Positions 43,744-51,922 of a stretch of 64,000 bases of DNA are shown piece after piece. Origin of the DNA: an uncultured Prevotellaceae bacterium. Its GTDB lineage: Bacteria > Bacteroidota > Bacteroidia > Bacteroidales > Bacteroidaceae. Made by a program: the position numbers and the translations under genes. The notes under the pieces were generated by a model. That model was given only the letters and a program-made list of their open reading frames with translations. It made no database searches and was not told where the DNA came from. Numbering within the stretch: the first letter of the stretch is position 1; each line of letters opens with the position of its first letter. The stretch lies in assembly GCA_900315565.1 (NCBI GenBank), contig OMZS01000003.1, positions 1 to 64,000 on the forward strand. The letters are read 5' to 3'.

Positions 43744-44916
43744 ATGATAGCACGAATCATCATACCCCTGTTGTTGCTGCTGTTGTTGCCGCAGCTTTAC
43801 ATCGACCTGCACTACAATCGCCACAAGAAGCATCTGCGTCGCTGGCGGAGGTTTTGGGGCTGGGCGCCAATGTTGGTGCTCGCCGTGTGGGCTGTTTTTC
43901 TGGCCCTGAGCCCAAACTTTGCTCCGAGCAACTTGTCGCTGCTCTTTTGGTTCCTGTTTTTTCTGGGACTTATTGTTGTGCCCAAGGCACTGTTCGCCCT
44001 TTGTTCGTTTTTGGGCTGGCGATGGTGCAAGCGTCGGCACAAACGCATCAACTGGGGCAATCTGGTGGGCTTCCTGCTGGCTGTTTTTGCCATTTTTGTA
44101 GTGGTTTATGGCTCCACCGTAGGTCCCCGCAAGCTGGAGGTGCGCCATCTTGACATTACGTCGGCCGACCTGCCGGCCGCCTTCGACGGCTACCGGCTGG
44201 TGCATTTCACCGACATCCATGTGGGGTCGTACACCGGCTCTGACCAGCAGATTTTGCAGAACATGGTGGACAGCATCAATGCCCAGCGAGCCGATGCCAT
44301 CATGTTCACCGGCGATATTCAGGACTTGGAGCCTCAAGAACTTTATCCCGTCATGCAGATGCTCAGCAGCGTGCAGGCTCCCGACGGTGTGTTCTCGGTG
44401 CTGGGCAACCACGACTACGCTTACTATATTCCTGATGCCGACGAAGCTGTGAAAGTGGCCAACGAGCGCGAAACCATCAGCCGCCAGCGGCAGATGGGGT
44501 GGAACGTGCTGCTGAATGAGCACCAGGCCATTCGTCGTGCGAAAGACTCCATTGTGGTGGCCGGCATGGAAAATCTGAGTGGCGCACCCTATCCCCACAA
44601 AGGCGATGCGCGGGCAGCCATGCAGGGTGTGAAGCCCGGCGCGTTTACCATTATGCTCGAGCACGACCCCTCGGCATGGGAAAACGACATACTGCCCAAC
44701 TCCACGGCGCAGCTCACACTTTCGGGCCACACCCACGGCGGTCAGTTCTCGCTGTTCGGATGGTCGCCTGTGTCGCTTTTCCACCGTCATGGCAGCGGGC
44801 TTTATAGCCAGGAGGGACGCTCGCTGTACGTCAGCAAGGGTGTGGGCGGGCTCATTCCCTTCCGCTTTGGCGTAACCCCCGAAATTGTGGTTATCACGCT
44901 GCACAAAGCGCAATAA
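43744..44916 (+). CDS. Membrane-anchored metallophosphoesterase (YkuE/YaeI-like)
   Basis: 390 residues. Four N-terminal membrane helices (about 4-18, 40-56, 65-85, 105-122), then a calcineurin-like domain at about 150-385. The five metal motifs are present: HFTDIHVGS, FTGDIQD, LGNHDYAY, LEHDPS, LSGHTHGGQ. Family members act on lipid or UDP-linked phosphates at the membrane; substrate not determinable here. Immediately after the repeat spacer following pyrC. Confidence 0.92.
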   Translation: MIARIIIPLLLLLLLPQLYIDLHYNRHKKHLRRWRRFWGWAPMLVLAVWAVFLALSPNFAPSNLSLLFWFLFFLGLIVVPKALFALCSFLGWRWCKRRHKRINWGNLVGFLLAVFAIFVVVYGSTVGPRKLEVRHLDITSADLPAAFDGYRLVHFTDIHVGSYTGSDQQILQNMVDSINAQRADAIMFTGDIQDLEPQELYPVMQMLSSVQAPDGVFSVLGNHDYAYYIPDADEAVKVANERETISRQRQMGWNVLLNEHQAIRRAKDSIVVAGMENLSGAPYPHKGDARAAMQGVKPGAFTIMLEHDPSAWENDILPNSTAQLTLSGHTHGGQFSLFGWSPVSLFHRHGSGLYSQEGRSLYVSKGVGGLIPFRFGVTPEIVVITLHKAQ

Positions 44917-44949
44917 ACATTGATAGAAACGAAATCTGGTGAATAAATA

Positions 44950-44985
44950 AACAGCGGCACCATGAGGATTCACGATGCCGCTGTT
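44950..44985. terminator. Hairpin between convergent genes
   Basis: AACAGCGGCA and TGCCGCTGTT form a 10-bp stem with a 16-nt loop, between the phosphoesterase and the minus-strand lipoprotein gene. Confidence 0.75.
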
Positions 44986-45013
44986 GCGTATATGTGCGTG
45001 TGCTGACGTCTTG

Positions 45014-45625
45014 TTATTTACCCGCTGCGTGAGCGTTGCCTTCAGCTCCGCGCTTGGGCTTTTGAGCCTTGATGGTGTCGGAAACACTGGCGCGGGTCTC
45101 ATCGAAGTCGCCCGTAGCTTCTTTGCTCCAATACCAGTCGTAGTCAGACCACCAGCCCCAATCGTACGAGCTGCGCCAGTTGTTTGGCGTATAAGTCTTC
45201 ATCAGGTGGAAGTGAGAGCTTGTGCCGTCCTCATAGTCGATGTATCCGTCGAAGTAGCCGCTATTGAGGTTGTAATCGCTGATTTCAGCATAGACATCTT
45301 CCTCCAGATAGTGGATTCTGATAATGCCGTTGCGCACTTCCCATCTGATGTTGTTGGCGATGTAGTTGTAGTTGTATCTCCATCCCGACTGGTTGAAGTA
45401 GTCGGCCTGATAGCCGCTTCCGCTGGCGTAGCGATAGGGGTCGCGGTCGAAGTAGATGACCGAGCGCACCGAGCGGTATCCGCCAAACACAACGCCCATG
45501 TCGCCTTCCCAAGCTCCCTCGAGGGTGTAGGCTTCATATTCGTCCTCAGTGGTGCAGCCAGTGAACAGGGTGGCCGTGAGTGCCATCATAAGCACCAGTG
45601 CCATGAGTGAAGTCAGTTTTTTCAT
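45014..45625 (-). CDS. Lipoprotein of unknown function, Tyr/Trp-rich
   Basis: 203 residues. Lipoprotein signal MKKLTSLMALVLMMALTATLFTGC. The mature part has a repeat-like density of Tyr, Trp and Asp (YRYASGSGYQADYF, WRYNYNYIANNIRWEV, WRSSYDWGWWSDYDWYWS) and looks like a small beta-barrel, perhaps lipocalin-like. Charged C-terminus. No family recognised. Preceded by TATCTTTGC at 45693. Confidence 0.8.
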   Translation of the reverse strand: MKKLTSLMALVLMMALTATLFTGCTTEDEYEAYTLEGAWEGDMGVVFGGYRSVRSVIYFDRDPYRYASGSGYQADYFNQSGWRYNYNYIANNIRWEVRNGIIRIHYLEEDVYAEISDYNLNSGYFDGYIDYEDGTSSHFHLMKTYTPNNWRSSYDWGWWSDYDWYWSKEATGDFDETRASVSDTIKAQKPKRGAEGNAHAAGK

Positions 45626-45684
45626 TTTTGGGTTCTCCTATACTTTAAGTGAATAATTCGTGATAGTTTTTTGTGGTTTCTGCT

Positions 45685-45693
45685 GCAAAGATA
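45685..45693 (-). promoter_or_regulatory. -7 box TATCTTTGC for the Tyr/Trp-rich lipoprotein gene
   Basis: Minus strand 45693 to 45685, 60 nt before the ATG at 45625. Confidence 0.55.
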
Positions 45694-45798
45694 CAACAAT
45701 ATTCGTGCTCCACAAATAAAAAATCCCTAATTTGCAGTATGGATTTCCCTATTCGTCGAAAGAAATATCCTTTTGGGTGGTTAAAATAAAAAAAAATC

Positions 45799-45830
45799 TT
45801 TGATTTGTCATTTTTTTACATTATCTTTGC
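45799..45830 (+). promoter_or_regulatory. Promoter of the glutathione peroxidase / trxB genes
   Basis: TTTG at 45799-45802 and TATCTTTGC at 45822-45830 with a 19-nt spacer; ATG at 45896. Confidence 0.65.
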
Positions 45831-45895
45831 ATAAACGAATCAACCAGCAAAAAATGCTGACCTCAAAATACTAATCAACAACAAAAACCCAAACA

Positions 45896-46450
45896 ATGAA
45901 AACAGTTTATGATTTCTCTGTCAAGGACAGAAAAGGAAAAGATGTGTCGCTCAAAGAGTACGCCAACGAAGTGCTGCTCATTGTCAACACGGCAACCAAG
46001 TGCGGTTTCACCCCTCAGTACGAGGAACTGGAGAAACTTTACGAGAAATACCATGCTGACGGCTTCGAGATTCTCGATTTTCCCTGCAATCAGTTCGGAC
46101 AGCAGGCTCCGGGCACCGACGAGTCGATACATAGTTTCTGCAAGCTGAACTATGGCACTGAGTTCCCCCGGTTCAAGAAGGTGAAGGTGAACGGCCCCGA
46201 TGCCGACCCGCTCTTCAAGTTTCTGCAGGAGCAGAAAGGTTTTGCCGGATGGGATATGAACCACCCCATTGCTCACATTCTCGACGACATGCTCCACAAG
46301 GCCGACCCTAACTATCAGCAGAAGCCCGACATCAAATGGAACTTCACCAAGTTTCTTGTGAACAAAAAGGGAATGGTGGTGGCCCGCTTCGAGCCGACAG
46401 AGAGTACTGAGAACATTGCCAGCCAGATTGAGGCTCTGCTTCACTCTTAA
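45896..46450 (+). CDS. Glutathione peroxidase family thiol peroxidase (Cys form)
   Basis: 184 residues. Peroxidatic Cys36 in NTATKCGFTPQY (Cys instead of Sec), second Cys and Gln in FPCNQFGQQAPGTDESI, and Trp/Asn in IKWNFTKFLV. Bacterial Cys-type members usually take electrons from thioredoxin, which fits the neighbour trxB 25 bp downstream in the same operon: together an oxidative-stress unit in the cytosol. Confidence 0.95.
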   Translation: MKTVYDFSVKDRKGKDVSLKEYANEVLLIVNTATKCGFTPQYEELEKLYEKYHADGFEILDFPCNQFGQQAPGTDESIHSFCKLNYGTEFPRFKKVKVNGPDADPLFKFLQEQKGFAGWDMNHPIAHILDDMLHKADPNYQQKPDIKWNFTKFLVNKKGMVVARFEPTESTENIASQIEALLHS

Positions 46451-46475
46451 GAAAAGAACTTGAATCAAGAGCGGA

Positions 46476-47408
46476 ATGGAACACGTAAAATGTTTAATCA
46501 TTGGCAGCGGCCCGGCCGGATATACGGCCGCCATCTATGCCGCGCGTGCCAATCTTCAACCCGTGGAGTATGCCGGGTTACAGCCAGGCGGTCAGCTCAC
46601 TCAGACGACGACCGTAGAAAACTTTCCCGGTTACCCGACAGGTGTTGACGGCAACCAGATGATGATGGACATCCGTCAGCAAGCTGAGAATTTGGGTGCT
46701 GATATTCGCGACGGTATCATTGTGAAAGCCGATCTCAGCCAAGCACCCTATGTGCTCACCACCGACGACGGCCACCAGCTTTCTGCCGACACCGTCATCA
46801 TTGCCACGGGCGCATCGGCCCGCTATCTGGGACTGCCCGACGAGGAGAAATACCGCGGACAGGGTGTTTCGGCCTGTGCCACCTGCGACGGATTCTTCTA
46901 CCGTAAGAAGACCGTGGCTGTGGTGGGCGGCGGCGACACTGCCTGCGAGGATGCCCTCTATCTCGCAGGGCTTTGCAAAAAGGTGTATCTTGTTGTGCGC
47001 AAACCCTACCTGCGCGCCTCAAAGGTGATGCAGCAGCGGGTGATGGATGCTGAGAACATTGAAATTCTGTTTGAGCACAACACGGTGGGACTCTACGGCG
47101 AAAACGGTGTAGAAGGCGCCCATCTGGTGAAGCGCCGCGGCGAGGCCGACGAAGAGCAGGTGGATATTGCCATCGACGGTTTCTTCCTGGCCATAGGCCA
47201 CAATCCCAACAGCGAGATTTTCAAGCCATGGCTCGACACCGACGCCACGGGCTACATACTGACCATCGACGGCACCCCGCGAACCAAGATTCCCGGTGTG
47301 TTTGCCGCCGGCGACGTGGCCGACCCCGTCTATCGGCAGGCCATTACCGCCGCTGCCAGCGGCTGCAAGGCCGCACTCGAGGCTGAGCGCTATCTGCAGA
47401 CGCGCTGA
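46476..47408 (+). CDS. trxB: Thioredoxin reductase
   Basis: 310 residues, FAD/NADPH disulfide reductase. FAD site IIGSGPAGYTAAIYAARA at about 8-25, redox pair C134-A-T-C137 (CATCDGFFY), NADPH site VVGGGDTACEDALYLAG, and final FAD motif GVFAAGDVADPVYRQAITAAASG. Second gene after the peroxidase; it should regenerate thioredoxin for it. Confidence 0.96.
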   Translation: MEHVKCLIIGSGPAGYTAAIYAARANLQPVEYAGLQPGGQLTQTTTVENFPGYPTGVDGNQMMMDIRQQAENLGADIRDGIIVKADLSQAPYVLTTDDGHQLSADTVIIATGASARYLGLPDEEKYRGQGVSACATCDGFFYRKKTVAVVGGGDTACEDALYLAGLCKKVYLVVRKPYLRASKVMQQRVMDAENIEILFEHNTVGLYGENGVEGAHLVKRRGEADEEQVDIAIDGFFLAIGHNPNSEIFKPWLDTDATGYILTIDGTPRTKIPGVFAAGDVADPVYRQAITAAASGCKAALEAERYLQTR

Positions 47409-47411
47409 GGC

Positions 47412-48893
47412 TCAGTTTTTCGGGGCTGCTGACCGTTGGCCAACGAGCCAAAGGCCAAGAAAAGTGAACAGGCCGTTGAGCATCAGTAGCTCGTAGCCGA
47501 AACGGTAGCCCCAAAGGGCGGTGGCCGTTTGGTCGAGCAAGTAACAAACAACAGGCGAAACGACTGCTATGTAAGGCACATAGCGGTCGTTTGTTTTTTT
47601 GTGCGTCAGCAGACTGAAGGCAAACAGCCCCAGCAGCGGCCCGTAAGTATAGGAGCAGAGAATATAGACTGCGTCGATGACACTCGTAGAGTTGAGAACC
47701 CTGAACAGCAGCACAAAGGCCACAAACGCCACGGCCATGCCCACATGCACGCGGCGGCGAAGCCGCTCGTCGTCCTTGCGCCCGCAGATATCCACGCAGA
47801 AGCTGGTGGTCAGCGCCGTCAGGGCCGAGTCGGCGCTGCTGAAGGCTGCCGCCACGATGCCCAACGCGAACAACACCTGCACGGCCATGCCCAATTGCCC
47901 CGTGGCAGCATACATGGGCAGCAACTCGTCGCCATTGGCGGGCAAGACCACTCCCTGACGCCCGGCCAGCACCACCAGCAGCACGCCCAGCGCCATGAAC
48001 AGCAGGTTGACCGGCACAAAGGCAAAGCCATAGGTACACATGTCTTTCTGCGCGTCGCGCAACGAGCGGCAAGTGAGGTTTTTCTGCATCATGTCCTGGT
48101 CGAGTCCCGTCATGACAATCACAATGAAGATGCCGCTCAAGAACTGTTTCCAGAAGTTCTGCCGCGACACCCAGTCGTTCCACACCCACATGCGGCTGTG
48201 CTCGTTCTGGGCAATGGCGTTCACGGCGTCGCCCACGCTCATGCCCAAGGCTCCGGTCACCTTATAAATAATAAGGAGCAGTGCCAGCAGCATGCAGGCC
48301 GTTTGCAGCGTGTCGGTCCACACCAGCGTCTTGATGCCCCCGCGGCGTGTGTAGAGCCAGATGAGCATCACCATGCCCACAACAATGAGGAAAAAAGTCA
48401 GGTGTCCGGCCAGCGGACTCTGGGGCTGTGCTGCGTGGCCTATCCCCCAACTCCCATCACCCATCACCTGGAAAATAATCATGCAGACCAGGTAAAAACG
48501 CACGGCGGCTCCCGTCATTTTCGACAAAAGGAAAAACGAGGCTCCCGTCTTATACGATCGGGTGCCCAGCCGCCCTTGCAAGTAACTGTAAATCGTCGTC
48601 AGGTTGTAGCGGTAATATACTGGCAGCAGCACGAAAGCCACGGCAAAATAGCCCAGAATGAATCCCAGGCACGTCTGCAAATAGGTCATATCGCTCTTCA
48701 TCACCATTCCGGGCACGCTGACAAACGTGACGCCCGAAATAGACGCCCCTATCATGCCAAAGGCCACCATGTACCACGGCGACTGCCGGTTGCCACGGAA
48801 GAACGTTTCGTTGCTGCTCGCGCGCCATGCCGTCCAGCGGCTGAGCACCATGAGCAGGCAGAAATACAGAAGAATGGTTATCAGTATGGTCAT
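47412..48893 (-). CDS. Sodium:solute symporter (SSS family)
   Basis: 493 residues, about 13 membrane helices. Family pattern: FFRGNRQSPWYMVAFGMIGASISGVTFVSVPG, LPVYYRYNLTTIYSYLQGRLG, GGIKTLVWTDTLQTACML, and TGLDQDMMQKNLTCRSLRDAQKDM. Imports an organic solute with Na+; substrate unknown (family includes sialate, proline, pantothenate carriers). A loop near residue 145 reads VMGDGSWGIGHAAQPQ, encoded by the GGTGATGGG-type heptad repeats seen elsewhere. Stop only 3 bp from convergent trxB. Confidence 0.92.
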   Translation of the reverse strand: MTILITILLYFCLLMVLSRWTAWRASSNETFFRGNRQSPWYMVAFGMIGASISGVTFVSVPGMVMKSDMTYLQTCLGFILGYFAVAFVLLPVYYRYNLTTIYSYLQGRLGTRSYKTGASFFLLSKMTGAAVRFYLVCMIIFQVMGDGSWGIGHAAQPQSPLAGHLTFFLIVVGMVMLIWLYTRRGGIKTLVWTDTLQTACMLLALLLIIYKVTGALGMSVGDAVNAIAQNEHSRMWVWNDWVSRQNFWKQFLSGIFIVIVMTGLDQDMMQKNLTCRSLRDAQKDMCTYGFAFVPVNLLFMALGVLLVVLAGRQGVVLPANGDELLPMYAATGQLGMAVQVLFALGIVAAAFSSADSALTALTTSFCVDICGRKDDERLRRRVHVGMAVAFVAFVLLFRVLNSTSVIDAVYILCSYTYGPLLGLFAFSLLTHKKTNDRYVPYIAVVSPVVCYLLDQTATALWGYRFGYELLMLNGLFTFLGLWLVGQRSAAPKN

Positions 48894-48942
48894 CTTTGCG
48901 GTTGTTTCGGCCTTATGGGGTTATGCCTGTGCCGAAAACGCG

Positions 48943-48951
48943 GCAAAGGTA
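48943..48951 (-). promoter_or_regulatory. -7 box TACCTTTGC for the symporter gene
   Basis: Minus strand 48951 to 48943, 50 nt before the ATG at 48893. Confidence 0.55.
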
Positions 48952-48991
48952 ACGATTTTCGGCTTGAATTGTTCACAAAGAATGAAAATTT

Positions 48992-49138
48992 ACGCTCCGC
49001 GCCTTTCAAAAACAGTGAAAAACCCAGAAAAACAAATAAAAACCGGGGTTTTACCAATCAAAACCTAATTTTCCTTGTTCGTTTTTGTTTTTATTTGTTT
49101 TTCTGGGTTTTTCACTGTTTTTGCAAGGCGCGGAGCGT
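48992..49138. repeat. 52-bp inverted repeat around a 43-bp centre
   Basis: 48992-49043 and 49087-49138 are reverse complements at 51 of 52 positions; the arms begin ACGCTCCGCGCCTT and contain AAAAACAGTGAAAAACCCAG. Not attached to a gene end: it lies upstream of the minus-strand symporter promoter. Confidence 0.92.
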
Positions 49139-49179
49139 AGAAGAAACTTTTGAATAACTCGGGCACGAAAAACTCATCA

Positions 49180-49420
49180 TATCTCCCGACGTTATTTATT
49201 TAAACTGCGATAATAGAAAAATAACTCTCGAGGATACGTTCAGATTTTCTAGAGAATTTCATCGTATCTCCCGACGTTATTTTTCTAATTCGCGATAATA
49301 GAAAAATAACTCTCGACGATACGTTCAGATTTTCTAGAGAATTTCAGCGTATCTCCCGACGTTATTTTTCTAAACTGCGGAAATAGGAAAATAACTCTCG
49401 ACGATACGTTCATATTCTCT
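49180..49420. repeat. Dispersed palindromic repeat, copy D: 85-bp tandem array
   Basis: Units start TATCTCCCGACGTTATTT at 49180, 49265 and 49350 (85-bp period, last unit cut at about 71 bp). Each unit holds two palindromes: GTTATTTTTCTA/TAGAAAAATAAC, and GATACG...TTTTCTAGAGAATTTC...CGTATC. Nearly identical units, so recently amplified. Confidence 0.95.
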
Positions 49421-49433
49421 TGCCTGTATTATT

Positions 49434-49592
49434 CATGCTTCCGACGCGCCAGCCGCTCCCCGCCCCTGTAGGGGAGGGGTGGCCGTAGGCCGGGGTGGGG
49501 TCAGTATTATTTTTTGCAAAATTGTAATATTACAGACCCCACCCCTGGCCCTTCCCCTTGAGGGGCGGGGAGTGGCTGGCGCATCGGAAGCA
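49434..49592. repeat. GC-rich long inverted repeat
   Basis: The left arm (about 49434-49500) and right arm (about 49532-49592) are largely complementary: CATGCTTCCGA, CGCCAGCC, CTCCCCGCCCCT and GGGGTGGGGTC with their counterparts, around an AT-rich centre containing TTTTGCAAAATTGTAATATTAC. Ends just before the histidine-phosphatase stop codon. Confidence 0.88.
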
Positions 49593-49603
49593 TGAAGAGC
49601 GCT

Positions 49604-50113
49604 TTACTCCACCTCCAGCTCGCGTATTTCGCCGTTGGCCATTCGTGCGATTTCGGGCATGGTCTTGCCGTAGTGGACAGCCTGTATGGCTTTGTTGATG
49701 ATGCCGTGGCCGACGGCAACCACCGTCTGGCCGGGAAAGGTGCTTGCAATATAATCAAGGAATTTGCGCGCGCGAGTCTTCAGTGCGTCGAGACTTTCCA
49801 CGTTGGGCGGAAAGTCGAGACCGCGCAGGTCGGGAATGTAGCGCCCTGTGAAGTCGCCCCAGTCGCGCTCGCGCAGCAGTGGCGTGGTGACAACCGTGGC
49901 GGCATGCGGGCGCGCAATGATAGTGCAGGTGTCGATGGAGCGTTGCAAGTCGCTCGCCACAAAGGCATCGACTGTTGTGTGCGCCAGCTCTTGTGCCAGC
50001 TTTTTGGCCTGAAGAATGCCGTTGGCGGTGAGCTCTCCCTGCGTTTGTCCTTGCATGATTTGGTTCACGTTGTCAACCGTTTCACCATGCCTAACGAGAA
50101 AAATTTTAGTCAT
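49604..50113 (-). CDS. Histidine phosphatase (phosphoglycerate-mutase-like)
   Basis: 169 residues from the ATG at 50113 (MTKIFLVRHGETVDNV). Phosphorylated His in LVRHGET (residue 9), Glu in RERDWGDF and second catalytic His in VAVGHGIINKAI. Family removes phosphate from small metabolites or acts as a cofactor-dependent mutase; substrate unknown. Preceded by TACTTTTGT. Confidence 0.93.
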   Translation of the reverse strand: MTKIFLVRHGETVDNVNQIMQGQTQGELTANGILQAKKLAQELAHTTVDAFVASDLQRSIDTCTIIARPHAATVVTTPLLRERDWGDFTGRYIPDLRGLDFPPNVESLDALKTRARKFLDYIASTFPGQTVVAVGHGIINKAIQAVHYGKTMPEIARMANGEIRELEVE

Positions 50114-50129
50114 GTTAACTTTTTTGCTT

Positions 50130-50138
50130 ACAAAAGTA
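50130..50138 (-). promoter_or_regulatory. -7 box TACTTTTGT for the histidine phosphatase gene
   Basis: Minus strand 50138 to 50130, about 17 nt before the ATG at 50113. Confidence 0.45.
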
Positions 50139-50171
50139 GCCAAAAAAATTGGATTTTTCAGATGTATTTCG

Positions 50172-50180
50172 TATTTTTGT
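50172..50180 (+). promoter_or_regulatory. -7 box TATTTTTGT for the EEP nuclease gene
   Basis: Plus strand, 43 nt before the ATG at 50223; divergent from the phosphatase promoter. Confidence 0.45.
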
Positions 50181-50222
50181 CCTCAAATTATAATCTATAC
50201 GTAAAAACATATCTATTTCCAG

Positions 50223-51266
50223 ATGAAAAGACATTTCCTTTTGGCGGTCTTGTTCCTGTTTTTCGGAATCACCGCCTCAGCACAAAAGAAATTTTCGGTT
50301 TATGGTGTAGGTTTCTACAACCAGGAGAATCTTTTCGACACCTGTCACGACGTGGGAAAGAACGACTACGAGTATCTGCCTACTGGCGCTAACGGATGGA
50401 ACGGACTGAAATACACCAATAAACTGCGCAACATGGCCCGTGTGCTCTCGGAGATGGGCAGCGACATGGGCAATAACCTGCATTGTGCCATCATTGGCTT
50501 GGCCGAGGTGGAGAACGCCAACGCTCTGACCGACCTCGTGGCACAGGAACCTCTGAAGAAAATCGGTTACGAATTTGCACACATCGAGGGTCCCGACCGC
50601 CGTGGTGTTGATTGCGCCATGCTCTACGACCCCGCCCAGTTCAAGCTCGACACGCTGATGCTGCATCCCTATGTGCAGGAGCTGGAAGCCGACAGCGGCT
50701 ATCGCACCCGTGGATTCCTCGAGGTGAAGGGTAGCATTGCCGGCGAGCCGGTAACGGCCATTGTCTGCCACTGGCCCAGTAGGTTCAGCGGCTCGTTCTA
50801 TCGCGAGTCGGCAGGCCGGCAGGTGCGCGTCATCAAAGACTCCATCCTGCGCGCCGAGCCCGAACGCAAAATATTCGTCATGGGCGACATGAACGACGAC
50901 CCCATGAACCGCAGTATGAGCGAGGAACTGGGAGCCAAGCCCGACCTGAAGAAAGTGAAGGACGGGGAGATGTTCAACCCCTGGTGGAACATTCTGAAAA
51001 GCGGAACGGGAACGCTGAAGTACAACGGCTCGTGGAACCTCTTCGACCAGATAGTGATGACGCCCAACCTTCTCGACCGCGAGGGCAAGCGCAACTACGA
51101 GAAACTCACCTACCTGAAATGCCAGATTTTCAATCGCGAATATCTGTTCCAGACCGAGGGACAGTACAAGGGCAACCCCAAGCGTACCACTGCCGGCGGG
51201 GTGTGGCTCAACGGCTTTAGCGACCACTTGCCCGTGGTGGTGTATCTGGTGAAAGAGCAGAAGTGA
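50223..51266 (+). CDS. Exported endonuclease/exonuclease/phosphatase (EEP) family protein
   Basis: 347 residues with signal peptide MKRHFLLAVLFLFFGITASAQ, so periplasmic or outside. EEP (DNase I-like) motifs in order: FYNQENLFDT (Asn/Glu metal site), IIGLAEVENA (Glu), RRGVDCAMLYDP, GDMNDDPMN (Asp/Asn) and SDHLPVVVYL (Asp/His). Family cleaves phosphodiester or phosphomonoester bonds in nucleic acids, inositol phosphates or lipids. Position upstream of a uridine kinase and a nuclease/TonB cluster makes a nucleic-acid role plausible. Confidence 0.88.
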   Translation: MKRHFLLAVLFLFFGITASAQKKFSVYGVGFYNQENLFDTCHDVGKNDYEYLPTGANGWNGLKYTNKLRNMARVLSEMGSDMGNNLHCAIIGLAEVENANALTDLVAQEPLKKIGYEFAHIEGPDRRGVDCAMLYDPAQFKLDTLMLHPYVQELEADSGYRTRGFLEVKGSIAGEPVTAIVCHWPSRFSGSFYRESAGRQVRVIKDSILRAEPERKIFVMGDMNDDPMNRSMSEELGAKPDLKKVKDGEMFNPWWNILKSGTGTLKYNGSWNLFDQIVMTPNLLDREGKRNYEKLTYLKCQIFNREYLFQTEGQYKGNPKRTTAGGVWLNGFSDHLPVVVYLVKEQK

Positions 51267-51291
51267 GCAATCAGTCATTGACAATTAGCAG

Positions 51292-51891
51292 TTGACAACT
51301 GATAATACGACGTTGGACGAGTTGAACATAGAACGCCACCCGCTGGAGCCTTTTCTGCCCAAGGACACACGGCTGCTCATGCTGGGCAGTTTCCCGCCTG
51401 CCAGAAGGCGATGGTGCATGGATTTCTTCTATCCTAACTTCATCAACGACATGTGGCGCATCTTCGGACTGCTGCTCGAGGGCGACAAAAACCACTTTGT
51501 TGACATCGAGGCCAAAACATTCCGCAAGGCCGACATCGAGGCCATGCTCACAAAGAAGCGCATTGGCATCTACGACACCGCCACGGTGGTATGCCGCACA
51601 CGAAACACAGCTTCGGACAAAGACCTGGAGGTGATTGAGCCGACCGACATCGACGCCCTGCTGAGGCGAATACCGCAGTGCCGCGCGTTGGTGACAACAG
51701 GCCAAAAAGCTACCGACATCGTTTGCCAGCACTTCGGCATCAGTCAGCCCAAGGTGGGCGGCCACACCGACTTCAGCACCGATGGACGCGTGATGAGGCT
51801 CTACCGAATGCCGAGCTCGTCGAGAGCCTACCCCATGAAATTGGAGCAAAAGGCAGAGTTCTACCGTCAGCTGCTCGCAGCACTAGACTGA
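51292..51891 (+). CDS. Uracil-DNA glycosylase superfamily protein
   Basis: Up to 199 residues from a TTG at 51292; a TAG lies two codons upstream and no ATG occurs before residue 31, so the true start is TTG 51292, 51313 or 51322. Motifs: LMLGSFPP (UDG-like motif 1, with GSFPP where others have GxxPG) and VTTGQKATDIVC and LYRMPSSSRAYPM (motif 2-like). Probably removes damaged bases from DNA, like other short UDG-superfamily members. Its start sits in a degenerate AATTGACAATT tract. 25 bp after the EEP gene. Confidence 0.75.
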   Translation: MTTDNTTLDELNIERHPLEPFLPKDTRLLMLGSFPPARRRWCMDFFYPNFINDMWRIFGLLLEGDKNHFVDIEAKTFRKADIEAMLTKKRIGIYDTATVVCRTRNTASDKDLEVIEPTDIDALLRRIPQCRALVTTGQKATDIVCQHFGISQPKVGGHTDFSTDGRVMRLYRMPSSSRAYPMKLEQKAEFYRQLLAALD

Positions 51892-51922
51892 TTTCTATAT
51901 TCCCAAAGCCTAATCAAAACAC

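Noticed and set aside
49180-49420. CRISPR-like direct repeats
   Set aside because: Units are contiguous 85-bp repeats without unique spacers, and no cas gene is in the window.
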